A stretch of 12,212 nt of DNA from Candidatus Heimdallarchaeota archaeon AB_125. GTDB lineage: Archaea; Asgardarchaeota; Heimdallarchaeia; Heimdallarchaeales; Heimdallarchaeaceae. Below the pieces are notes generated by a model. It was not told the DNA's origin. It saw only the letters and a program-made list of their open reading frames with translations, and did no database searches. The position numbers and the translations under genes are program-made. Location: assembly GCA_001940755.1 (NCBI GenBank), contig MEHH01000052.1, positions 1 through 12,212 on the forward strand, given 5' to 3'. How positions within the stretch are numbered: position 1 is the first letter of the stretch; each line of letters opens with the position of its first letter. This document shows positions 1-6,945 of the stretch, piece by piece.

Positions 1-444
1 CACTCTCTGCCGCGGAATTATAGCTTCTTTTCCTGTATGTATCTTACCAAGATTTAACCAGTCATCACTATTTTGAGGTTTCTTATCGTCAAGAACATAT
101 TTCAAACACTCACATGGTTCTCCAAAGTCTACAAACACCATCTCTTGGTCAATAAATTGAACTGAACCAGGAGGTAAAATCGATGAGAAAAACTCTTCTT
201 TATACTGTGGATTCTGATGCTTTTTGGATACTAACCATATCCATCTTGGAGGATCCATGTATGTAAGTAAGACATGAGTTTTATGCTCAATTTTTGCCTT
301 ACATTTTGGGCAGTTTGAAAAGTTAATTTTGCCTTCTAAAACCTCACTGATGCTTCTCGGATTTTCAGACAAGTTGATAGCTTCCCTTACTCTCTTCTTG
401 ATTTTAGTGCCACAGTTATGACACCCAATCTCTTTTAATGGCAA
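1..444 (-). CDS. CpXC-domain zinc-binding protein, partial at left edge
   Basis: This minus-strand reading frame of 148 codons is open to the window edge, so the C-terminus is missing. The N-terminus carries C8-H-N-C11 and then C45-P-K-C48, joined by a segment ending in LEGKINFSNCPKC. That spacing and the 'G-x-(I/L)-N' before the second cysteine pair are typical of the CpXC family (a presumed four-cysteine zinc site; function not established). It begins with TTG at 442-444. The only upstream in-frame codons lead to stops, with no ATG or GTG, and a GGGG Shine-Dalgarno-like run lies six bases before the TTG, which supports this start. A later CEC pair (around residue 124) could be an extra metal or redox site. 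The gene is divergent from the VKOR gene. The family call is fairly sure; the biological role is unknown. Confidence 0.72.
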   Translation of the reverse strand, partial: MPLKEIGCHNCGTKIKKRVREAINLSENPRSISEVLEGKINFSNCPKCKAKIEHKTHVLLTYMDPPRWIWLVSKKHQNPQYKEEFFSSILPPGSVQFIDQEMVFVDFGEPCECLKYVLDDKKPQNSDDWLNLGKIHTGKEAIIPRQRV

Positions 445-491
445 TTTGAACCCCTTTCTATCTTATTATCAATAATTACATAAGTTGACAT

Positions 492-505
492 CCTTTATAT
501 AATTT
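492..505. promoter_or_regulatory. Symmetric TATA element, possibly a bidirectional promoter
   Basis: The core TTTATATAA (494-502) reads as TTATATAAA on the other strand, so it matches the archaeal TATA consensus both ways. On the plus strand its centre is about 28 nt before the VKOR ATG, which would give a leaderless mRNA. On the minus strand it would start transcription near 471, leaving a leader of about 27 nt that contains the GGGG ribosome-binding site of the CpXC gene. Position and sequence are seen directly; activity is inferred. Confidence 0.5.
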
Positions 506-525
506 ATCATTCATCTTTATAGAGA

Positions 526-1014
526 ATGGAAAACATAAAACAAGGTAGAAGACTGCTACAGGTCTCAATAGTGGTTTCTTTAATAGGATTCCTAGATGCT
601 CTTTATCTCTTCTATATGGAAATAACTGGAAATTTCCAATGTTTGATAAACAAAGGTGTTTTTCAATGTGAAACAGTGAATTCTAGTCCTTATGCGAAAT
701 TTCTAGGAGTCCATGTTAGCTTATGGGGATTGATTTTCTACTTCCTTGTTATTGTGTTGTTATTTTCATCACTCATTTTCGAGAATGACTATTTCCTAAG
801 TTTCTTTCTTCCAATTGCTGCTCTATGTGGACTAGGATTTTCTATTTACCTTACTATCGTTGAGATCTTCATAATCAAGCTTGTTTGCGAATTCTGTCTT
901 CTATCTGCTATTGTTTCAGTTAGCTTGTTTGTTTTGATTCTGTTTGCCAAAAAGAAGAAACATTCTTCATTATTTACAAAATTGGATTTCTGGAACTTTT
1001 TGGAAAAAAAATAA
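526..1014 (+). CDS. Vitamin K epoxide reductase (VKOR) family membrane protein
   Basis: VKOR homologues are integral membrane thiol oxidoreductases. They reoxidise a thioredoxin-like partner and pass electrons to quinone, so they support disulfide formation outside the cytoplasm. The 162-residue protein has four predicted membrane helices (about 13-32, 62-84, 89-112 and 113-141). All the signature residues are present: the loop cysteines C39 and C48 after helix 1, the conserved Ser (S53 or S54) in the NSSPYAKFLGV stretch, and the active-site C121-E-F-C124 in the last helix. The C-terminus is a lysine-rich cytoplasmic tail with no fused thioredoxin domain, so the partner must be encoded elsewhere; none is in this window. 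The ATG has no Shine-Dalgarno sequence and sits about 28 nt after a TATA box, as expected for a leaderless archaeal gene. The family call is firm; the physiological partner is unknown. Confidence 0.9.
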   Translation: MENIKQGRRLLQVSIVVSLIGFLDALYLFYMEITGNFQCLINKGVFQCETVNSSPYAKFLGVHVSLWGLIFYFLVIVLLFSSLIFENDYFLSFFLPIAALCGLGFSIYLTIVEIFIIKLVCEFCLLSAIVSVSLFVLILFAKKKKHSSLFTKLDFWNFLEKK

Positions 1015-1036
1015 TAGAAATCAGCTTTTAGACACA

Positions 1037-1044
1037 TATATAAA
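1037..1044 (+). promoter_or_regulatory. TATA box of the beta-helix surface protein gene
   Basis: TATATAAA lies 23 nt after the VKOR stop codon and about 44 nt before the next ATG. Transcription would start near 1067 and leave a leader of about 18 nt containing AGGTAG (1070-1075) as a weak ribosome-binding site. The box suggests that this gene is transcribed separately from VKOR. Confidence 0.45.
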
Positions 1045-1084
1045 TGACTGAACATTATCCAATGTAACTAGGTAGTGTCATTAG

Positions 1085-3322
1085 ATGAAAGCTAGGTTCA
1101 GAATTAGTTTTATTGTTATATTCACACTTATTGCTTTGAGTCTGCAATTCAATTCAGGGACTAAAGCACTTGATGAAAATGATAACAGCTATGAAATCGA
1201 TTACTCAAAAAGAATTTCATTCTTAACAAGTTCTCCCCTAATTGTTATATATTCAGATGCCGATTTCGTTTCTCTAGGATTACCAGGAAATGGTTCAAAA
1301 GAGGATCCATATCGAATTGAAAATTATCTGATTCAAGATTCATATGGTTATGGAATTTATATCAGTGGTGTATCAGATTATTTTGTTATTCAGAACTGTG
1401 TGATTAGAAATTCTTTTCTTGAAGGGATAATTATCCAGAATATCCATTATGGTAATGGAAACATCAGCAATAACATAATTGAAGATAATGGTAACATTGG
1501 TATACGTGTATCGTATACGGAAGGAATTACTGTTGAAAATAACCTCTGTATCAACAATGAAATTGGTATAGAAATGCGATATTCAACTAATGGCTACATC
1601 TTCAACAACACTTGTGAGGAAAATAGATTCAGTGGAATTTCCTTAAGATCTGAACTTCAAACATGTGTATATGAAAATAATTCTCTCATTAACAATGAAA
1701 TTTTTGGAATGGAATTCTTCTATGCAAATGGTTCTTATGTATATAATAATTCATTCGTAAACAATGGTCTAAGTATCTATGAACCTGAATTTGAAAGATA
1801 TTTAAACTACGAAATTCTTGATAACACATTAAACAACCAGAAAATAGGTTATTTCACAAATGAGGATACTATTTCTCTTACAAATACAGAATATGGTCAA
1901 ATATTTTTATTTAATTGCACTAATTTTCTAATCGAAAATCAAATATTTGAGAGATCATTATTTGGAATCTATTCATATGAAAGCAATAATTGCACTTTCA
2001 GGAACAATACTTTTGATAACAATCTAGCACATGGATTAGATCTATATTATTCAAGTGAGATAATTATTGACTCTAATATCTTCATCAATAATTCAAATGG
2101 ATTGAATTTTCAAAATTCTCCGGATATGGAAATAATTAACAACAGATTCTATAGTGATGGATTGGTTATTGAGAGTGCAGATGTTGAAATGTTAGTTACT
2201 TATGTAGTAGATAATAATACCGTGAATGACAAACCTTTAGGATTCTACATGAACGAGCATGATTTAACTCTATCAGGTTCAACTCAATATGGAGAGATAG
2301 TAGTTCTAAACTCTACAAATATAGAAGTTTACAACCAGAATATATCCAATACTCAAATTGGTTTCATCATTGCCTATTCAAATTCTTGCATCATTGCAGA
2401 CTCCAGATTTACTAACATATTTACTAGTATACTTGCTTACGCATGTAATAATCTAACAATTTCAGATAATAGAGTTGAAGAAAATTATGATGGAATTGTA
2501 GCTCTATTTTCTGACTTCTTGAATATCAAGAATAATATCATATCAAATAATTTTGAGGAAGCTGTTGAAGTAGCTTACTGTAACCAGATTCTATTTGATA
2601 ATAATACTTGTGAATATAATGATGGATGGGCTATGCTTCTTGAATATAATGATTATTTGAACATCTCAAACTCTTTAGTACAATATAATACCCTTGGAAA
2701 TATCTATGTAGGATATACATCTAATGTTCTTATTGACAACATAACAAGTACTTATTCAGAATGGGGGATTCTTCTTAACTATGTTTACTATGGTAATATT
2801 AGTGAATCAAAAATAAGAAACATCAATATTGATGGAATCTTGATGCGTAACAGTCTGAATGTACATATTTATGCGAACAATATTAGTGGTTGTTTCTTTG
2901 GGATAAAAGCTATAATCTCAGACTACTGTACCTTTACCTACAATACAATAAGAGATAATCACCAACGAGCACTGTCGCTAGATATTTCATGTAATCATAA
3001 TCTAATACATCATAATTATTTCATAAATAATGAATTAGATGATACTACAGGGAGATTGTCTTATGGAAATGATGATGGTTATAATAACACATGGTATGAA
3101 GTAGCATCACAAGAAGGGAATTATTGGTCCAATATAGAGAGCTATGCTTACAAGATTGGAGGTTATGGGTATTCAGTAGATATTTACCCACTGAATCCTA
3201 AAGATCCTCCTACTCCAACTAATACACCTACCACAACAACTAATTTGTCTTTTATCATCCCTGTTCTTTTTGGTATGAGTATGATGGTTGTTTCCAAAAT
3301 AAGAAAGCGATTGAGAAGATAA
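1085..3322 (+). CDS. NosD-like right-handed beta-helix surface protein with C-terminal membrane anchor
   Basis: A 745-residue secreted protein. Residues 1-28 form a signal peptide (basic start, then a hydrophobic core). Residues 53-105 are the usual opening of archaeal NosD/beta-helix proteins (PGNGSKEDPYRIENYLIQ, then YFVIQNCVIRNS). From about 90 to 650 it is built from short repeats with N-N and I-x-x-N patterns, the rungs of a right-handed parallel beta helix, broken by two related non-rung modules (about 236-312 and 363-441). The tail GNYWSNIESY...DIYPL is the standard C-terminal cap. It is followed by a Thr/Pro-rich linker (709-719), one hydrophobic helix (721-737) and a basic end RKRLRR, the layout of a protein anchored to the outer face of the cell membrane. 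Many Asn-X-Ser/Thr sites suggest glycosylation. The fold often binds or processes polysaccharides, but no catalytic site is evident, so the substrate is unknown. The gene appears monocistronic. Confidence 0.85.
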   Translation: MKARFRISFIVIFTLIALSLQFNSGTKALDENDNSYEIDYSKRISFLTSSPLIVIYSDADFVSLGLPGNGSKEDPYRIENYLIQDSYGYGIYISGVSDYFVIQNCVIRNSFLEGIIIQNIHYGNGNISNNIIEDNGNIGIRVSYTEGITVENNLCINNEIGIEMRYSTNGYIFNNTCEENRFSGISLRSELQTCVYENNSLINNEIFGMEFFYANGSYVYNNSFVNNGLSIYEPEFERYLNYEILDNTLNNQKIGYFTNEDTISLTNTEYGQIFLFNCTNFLIENQIFERSLFGIYSYESNNCTFRNNTFDNNLAHGLDLYYSSEIIIDSNIFINNSNGLNFQNSPDMEIINNRFYSDGLVIESADVEMLVTYVVDNNTVNDKPLGFYMNEHDLTLSGSTQYGEIVVLNSTNIEVYNQNISNTQIGFIIAYSNSCIIADSRFTNIFTSILAYACNNLTISDNRVEENYDGIVALFSDFLNIKNNIISNNFEEAVEVAYCNQILFDNNTCEYNDGWAMLLEYNDYLNISNSLVQYNTLGNIYVGYTSNVLIDNITSTYSEWGILLNYVYYGNISESKIRNINIDGILMRNSLNVHIYANNISGCFFGIKAIISDYCTFTYNTIRDNHQRALSLDISCNHNLIHHNYFINNELDDTTGRLSYGNDDGYNNTWYEVASQEGNYWSNIESYAYKIGGYGYSVDIYPLNPKDPPTPTNTPTTTTNLSFIIPVLFGMSMMVVSKIRKRLRR

Positions 3323-3343
3323 GCAAACTTCCCTCTCCTAATA

Positions 3344-3349
3344 TTTTTT
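3344..3349 (+). terminator. Oligo-T tract after the beta-helix gene
   Basis: A run of six T residues lies 22 nt after the stop codon, in a short gap that also holds the next promoter. Archaeal RNA polymerase commonly terminates at such T tracts without a hairpin. Inferred from composition only. Confidence 0.4.
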
Positions 3350-3359
3350 CTCAAACACA

Positions 3360-3368
3360 TTTAAAAAT
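3360..3368 (+). promoter_or_regulatory. TATA box for the phosphohexomutase-like gene
   Basis: TTTAAAAAT is centred about 26 nt before the ATG at 3390, with no Shine-Dalgarno sequence between them, so a leaderless transcript is predicted. The same nine-base core is present on the minus strand before the GalT-like gene (11699-11707). Confidence 0.5.
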
Positions 3369-3389
3369 ATAAAATCTAATTTTACATGA

Positions 3390-4781
3390 ATGACAATCAA
3401 CAACTTCGATTTTTCTGATTTGGTTCGTAAAAACAGGCTTGCAGGTTCAGCAAGTGAACTCTCCCCAGAAAGAGCCGCTACACTTGGTGCTTTATTAGGT
3501 AGTTATCTAGGAGGAGAGGAGGCAGTTGTTGTTTCTGCAAGAGATTTTAGAAAAGATACAAGGATGATAAGCAGAGCCTTTAATGCTGGTTTAATAAGTG
3601 TAGGAACTACTGTTTTCGAGCTTCATGCTTGTTCGCTGCCTGTTGTTCAATTCTCACTAAGACGTTTTAGTGCTCATGCAGGAATTCATTTAGCTGCAGC
3701 TCATAGGACATCAGATAAAATCAATGTAAGGATATTTGATCAAACTGGGATAGAAATTCCCTTTCAAGATATATTCTCCAAAAACAAAGTTTCTCAGATT
3801 AAAATTATAAGATCTCAACCTCAAAAAATCGCTGATATTCTCTCTGTAAAACAAGCAAATGATCTCTATCGAGCTGCAATTAGCTCAGCATTAGGAACAG
3901 AAATTTTGAAACAACAAAATTATTCTGTAGTTATAGATTGTGCATTTGGACCAGTTGCGGAAGTCTTTCCAAACATTTTAGCTGAACAAGGTTGTAACGT
4001 TCATACTCTAAATTCATTCAGACCTGTAGGAATTCCTGAATCTTTACCTAGTCCAATTTCTCTGTCAATTTTATCGAGAACTATAGTAGCAGCAAACGCT
4101 GATTTAGGTATCGGTTTTGATCCCAGTGGTTCAAGAGCAATATACTTAGATGAACATGGAAGAATTATTGACCCTTGTATAATTATCAAAATTCTCTTAG
4201 AAAATAAGATGATTGGAAGACAAAAAGGGAAAGTTGTTTTGTCACATACACTTTGGCCTCTTGAAGATTGGCTCAAAGAAAGCAATATTGAGGTAATTTA
4301 CTCGGGAGAATTCCCTGGAGAGCTTTCCAAAACATTACAGTTCCATCGAGCAATGTTTGGAGCTAATGAGCAAGGTAACTATATTCATCCAACAATTTCA
4401 AATGAATCTGAACCATTTGTTTCTACTCTGTTACTACTCTCATCTTTTGCTAGAGATGAGAAACATAAGTATATCTCAACATTTGCTGAAGCCCACGATA
4501 TCTGTGAAAAAGAGATTTTCGAAGAAAAATCTTATTCCCTTGTAGCAGATCCAAAATTGTTCTTAAAGAAGATTTATGAGATGGAAAGTCAAAAAGTAAT
4601 CATAAACACATTAAACGGTGTTAAGATCATTCATGATGATAGACAATGGAGTCATGTTTTCAGTACTATCATACCTAGCAGAATATCAATTAAAGTCTGT
4701 GCAGAAAACAGTGAAGATAGAGAAAGAATGATGGATGAAACATATCAAATGGTTGAAACACTAGATGGTGAGCTTTCTTGA
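3390..4781 (+). CDS. Degenerate phosphohexomutase-fold protein (phosphomannomutase-like, probably non-catalytic)
   Basis: At 463 residues the protein has the length and four-domain plan of the phosphoglucomutase/phosphomannomutase superfamily, and all four functional loops can be located but are altered. The phosphoserine loop (normally A-S-H-N-P) is A103-A-H-R-T107, so the catalytic Ser is Ala. The Mg2+ loop (D-G-D-x-D-R) is D244-P-S-G-S-R249, lacking two of three Asp. The sugar loop (G-E-x-S-G-H) is reduced to ANEQGN (325-330). The phosphate loop (R-x-S-G-T-E-P) is replaced around PSRISIK (429-435). From memory, overall wording (RMISRAFNAGL, the NGVKIIHDDRQW end) resembles the C-terminal mutase-like domain of fused NDP-sugar pyrophosphorylases in cyanobacteria and other bacteria, here free-standing. 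Mutase activity is therefore doubtful; a regulatory, sugar-binding or partner role for a nucleotidyltransferase is an inference. It is translationally coupled to the following zinc-ribbon gene. Confidence 0.8.
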   Translation: MTINNFDFSDLVRKNRLAGSASELSPERAATLGALLGSYLGGEEAVVVSARDFRKDTRMISRAFNAGLISVGTTVFELHACSLPVVQFSLRRFSAHAGIHLAAAHRTSDKINVRIFDQTGIEIPFQDIFSKNKVSQIKIIRSQPQKIADILSVKQANDLYRAAISSALGTEILKQQNYSVVIDCAFGPVAEVFPNILAEQGCNVHTLNSFRPVGIPESLPSPISLSILSRTIVAANADLGIGFDPSGSRAIYLDEHGRIIDPCIIIKILLENKMIGRQKGKVVLSHTLWPLEDWLKESNIEVIYSGEFPGELSKTLQFHRAMFGANEQGNYIHPTISNESEPFVSTLLLLSSFARDEKHKYISTFAEAHDICEKEIFEEKSYSLVADPKLFLKKIYEMESQKVIINTLNGVKIIHDDRQWSHVFSTIIPSRISIKVCAENSEDRERMMDETYQMVETLDGELS

Positions 4782-4930
4782 AGAAAAATTTACAAAAGGA
4801 AAAGAATGAAGAAGAAAAAATTAATGTGTGCTTGAAATGTGCAAGACCTATAGCTAGGAGAGAAAAATTCTGCATGAATTGTGGGATTGTAATAAATATC
4901 CGACAACATTATCCTCATAATCTCTTATGA
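4778..4930 (+). CDS. Small zinc-ribbon protein (50 aa), coupled to the upstream gene
   Basis: This frame begins with TTG at 4778, overlapping the TGA of the upstream gene by 4 nt (TTGA). GGTGAG (4767-4772) lies five bases before it as a ribosome-binding site. The 50-residue product is very charged at the N-terminus (MKKNLQKEKNEEEK) and then has C18-L-K-C21 and C32-M-N-C35, ten residues apart, the layout of a small treble-clef or rubredoxin-like zinc ribbon as seen in many archaeal zinc-ribbon proteins. It ends at TGA 4930. No in-frame ATG gives a product that keeps all four cysteines. The overlap and ribosome-binding site argue for co-translation with the phosphohexomutase-like protein and possibly a joint complex. 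Function unknown. Confidence 0.72.
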   Translation: MKKNLQKEKNEEEKINVCLKCARPIARREKFCMNCGIVINIRQHYPHNLL

Positions 4931-4956
4931 ATTAGACTAGATTTTGTCAATCTTCG

Positions 4957-4968
4957 AAAAAATTAAAG
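4957..4968 (+). promoter_or_regulatory. Possible promoter of the GH57 AmyC-type gene
   Basis: An A-rich element, AAAAAATTAAAG, is centred about 30 nt before the ATG at 4993. It is a poor match to the TATA consensus, but the spacing suits a leaderless start and there is no Shine-Dalgarno sequence before the ATG. Confidence 0.28.
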
Positions 4969-4992
4969 AATGAGTAATATTAGCATCTCTTA

Positions 4993-6720
4993 ATGACTAA
5001 AGGATATCTCAATTTTGTTTTACATGGACACCTTCCATGGGTTTTAGAAGCTGGTACTTGGCCTCATGGTGAAGTTTGGCTGCATGAAGCAGCTGCTGAG
5101 ACATACACTCCTACTCTCTCGATGTTATCTGACCTTTCTGAGAAGGAAGGTTTCACAAATATGTTAACTGTAGGTTTAACTCCTGTATTAAGTGAGCAAC
5201 TCGCTCATCCACGTTTCAAAGCTGGTTTTGTACAATATCTAGACGAAAGAATAGATGCTAGTTACAAGGATAAAGATCATTTTAATTGGATTGGAGAAAC
5301 TGATTTTGGACATTTAGCTGAAAGATGGGCTAATTTTTATTCTTCAATTAAACAGCAATTTATTGAAAGATTTAACAAAGATCTCTTAAACGGATACAAG
5401 ACTCTCCAAGATAAGGGAGTTATTGAGATTATCACTAGTGGTTTAACACACGGGTATCTTCCATTACTTGGAAAAGAAGAAACTGTAAATGCACAGATTA
5501 AAGCTGGTCAAAGTATTTACAAATACAGATTTGGAGGGAATGATTCACAAGGAATGTGGTTACCAGAGTTAGCTTATAGACCTGGATATAAGTGGAAAAA
5601 TCCAGTAACAGGAGAGGAAATTGATAGAAAAGGTGTAGATTATTATCTACAAAAAAATAACATCAAATATTTCATTGTTGATACTCCCCTACTGAAAGGT
5701 GGAAAAGGAATTGGAGCCTATTTAGATAGATTCGATGCACTGAAACTGCTCTGGAATCAATTTGAAAAGGAAAAACCAATAATTGAAGGTCATGATCTCA
5801 CCCCGTATAGACCATATAAAGTCAAAGACTCAAAAGATTATGATGAAGAAGTAACATTCTTTACAAGAGACAGCAAGACAGGAGTTCTAGTATGGTCAGG
5901 TGACATTGGTTTTCCAGGAGATGAATGTTATCTAGAATTTCATAAGAAGCATTTCCCAAGTGGGAATAGGTATTGGAGATTAACAGGAAAAGATGTTGAC
6001 TTAGGAGAAAAAGAAATCTACAATGATCTTAAAACAATAGAGAGATTGGATGAAAACTCTAAACACTTCTTCAAAATTGTAAAAGAAACTTTACTAGAGA
6101 ACTATAAGAAAAACTCAGAACCTGGTATAGTTCTTAGTCCATATGATTTTGAATTACTAGGACATTGGTGGTTTGAAGGGATAGGCTTTTTAGAAAGGGT
6201 AATCAAGCACGTAAAGAATGACCCAGAAATAGAAACTACTACAAGTAAAAAATATCTTGAAATGCATCCTCCAGATAAGAAAACATATGTTTCTTTGCCA
6301 GAAGGATCGTGGGGAGAGGGGAATTTTCACTGGATATGGTTGAATGACAATACTACATGGTGCTGGAAATATATCTATGAAATTGAGAACCTATATCTGA
6401 AGGCAATAGAGGAATTCAAAAAGACAAACTACAAAGATTTTGGAATAGCTAAAAGATTAATCAATCAATTAGGAAGAGAGTTGTTCTTATTATCTTCTTC
6501 TGATTGGGAATTTCTAATCTCTACTTGGGCAGCTAGAGATTATGCTGAATTAAGAGTCACTACTCACTATGAAAATTTCAAGAAATTACTAAAACTGTTT
6601 AAGAAGTGCAACACTGAATCACTTAAAGATACTGAATACAAATTGTTAGAAAAGATAGAAAAGGAAGATAGTATCGCTTGGGAACAAGATGTTTACAAAT
6701 GGTTCGAGCTACCTAAATAA
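4993..6720 (+). CDS. Glycoside hydrolase family 57 protein, AmyC / 1,4-alpha-glucan branching enzyme type
   Basis: A 575-residue cytoplasmic enzyme of alpha-glucan metabolism. The five GH57 motifs appear in order: H11-G-H-L-P15, SGLTHGYLPL (149-158), GMWLPELAYRPG (187-198) with nucleophile E192, SGDIGFPGDECYLEF (302-316) with acid/base D310, and ELLGHWWFEG (387-396). The stretch LPEGSWGEGNFHWIWLND (435-452) and the C-terminal SSDWEFLISTW (502-512) are hallmarks of the AmyC/branching-enzyme subgroup, typified by Thermotoga maritima AmyC and Thermococcus TK1436. Those transfer alpha-1,4 chains to make alpha-1,6 branches or, in some members, mainly hydrolyse. Which activity dominates cannot be decided here. 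It converges on the glycogen synthase operon, which supports a glycogen role. The last 60 bases have an orphan diverged duplicate at 7722-7778. Confidence 0.9.
   Translation: MTKGYLNFVLHGHLPWVLEAGTWPHGEVWLHEAAAETYTPTLSMLSDLSEKEGFTNMLTVGLTPVLSEQLAHPRFKAGFVQYLDERIDASYKDKDHFNWIGETDFGHLAERWANFYSSIKQQFIERFNKDLLNGYKTLQDKGVIEIITSGLTHGYLPLLGKEETVNAQIKAGQSIYKYRFGGNDSQGMWLPELAYRPGYKWKNPVTGEEIDRKGVDYYLQKNNIKYFIVDTPLLKGGKGIGAYLDRFDALKLLWNQFEKEKPIIEGHDLTPYRPYKVKDSKDYDEEVTFFTRDSKTGVLVWSGDIGFPGDECYLEFHKKHFPSGNRYWRLTGKDVDLGEKEIYNDLKTIERLDENSKHFFKIVKETLLENYKKNSEPGIVLSPYDFELLGHWWFEGIGFLERVIKHVKNDPEIETTTSKKYLEMHPPDKKTYVSLPEGSWGEGNFHWIWLNDNTTWCWKYIYEIENLYLKAIEEFKKTNYKDFGIAKRLINQLGRELFLLSSSDWEFLISTWAARDYAELRVTTHYENFKKLLKLFKKCNTESLKDTEYKLLEKIEKEDSIAWEQDVYKWFELPK
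6661..6720 (+). repeat. Direct repeat copy A: 3' end of the GH57 gene
   Basis: The last 20 codons (including stop) of the GH57 gene, containing AWEQDVYKWFEL, are repeated in the same orientation at 7722-7778, about 1.06 kb downstream. The two copies bracket the M23 peptidase gene. Most base differences fall at third codon positions. Confidence 0.85.
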
Positions 6721-6739
6721 TCTTTCTTTCTCTTTCTTA
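6721..6739 (+). terminator. Pyrimidine-rich tract directly after the GH57 stop
   Basis: Nineteen bases made only of T and C, with several TTT runs, begin at the first base after the stop codon. This resembles T-rich archaeal termination regions. No hairpin is evident. Confidence 0.4.
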
Positions 6740-6814
6740 GTGTAAACCTTGTTAGTTTGTTTGAAATTCAAGAAAATCCGACTAATTGATCAATAGGTTA
6801 CAAATTTTTTAATG

Positions 6815-6830
6815 CTTTCTAGTTAGAAAG
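6815..6830. repeat. Short dyad in the gap before the M23 gene
   Basis: CTTTCTA and TAGAAAG are perfect 7-base inverted arms around a GT centre, immediately after a T6 run. About 20 bases upstream lies a second perfect palindrome, ATTGATCAAT (6785-6794). Both are in the 225-base gap between the GH57 and M23 genes. They could be protein-binding sites. Chance cannot be excluded in such AT-rich DNA. Nothing else was recognised in this gap; an ATTATTATG stretch near 6914-6922 is at most a weak TATA candidate for the M23 gene. Confidence 0.3.
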
Positions 6831-6945
6831 GGAATACATATTAATTAAGAATAGACAGATTAGAGATGAATTTAAGCTACTAAAAAGACCAATAAAATTG
6901 CGAATACCAATACTATTATTATGATGTTTCTCTAATCAGTTTATT

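Noticed and set aside
846..1055. Minus-strand open frame of 69 codons
   Set aside because: It lies antisense to the end of the VKOR gene, has biased low-complexity content (poly-Phe and Lys) and no domain or ribosome-binding site; a shadow of the real gene.
1085..3322. CRISPR-like or tandem DNA repeats in the Asn-rich gene
   Set aside because: The periodicity is at protein level (beta-helix rungs with NN motifs); the DNA copies are too diverged and irregular to be a repeat array.
4001..4285. Minus-strand open frame of 94 codons inside the phosphohexomutase-like gene
   Set aside because: Fully antisense to a clearly conserved protein and without recognisable motifs.
4778..4930. The possibility that the zinc-ribbon frame is the frameshifted C-terminus of the phosphohexomutase-like protein
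   Set aside because: The mutase-like protein already reaches the normal end of its family, and the zinc frame has its own ribosome-binding site and stop, so a separate coupled gene is the simpler reading.
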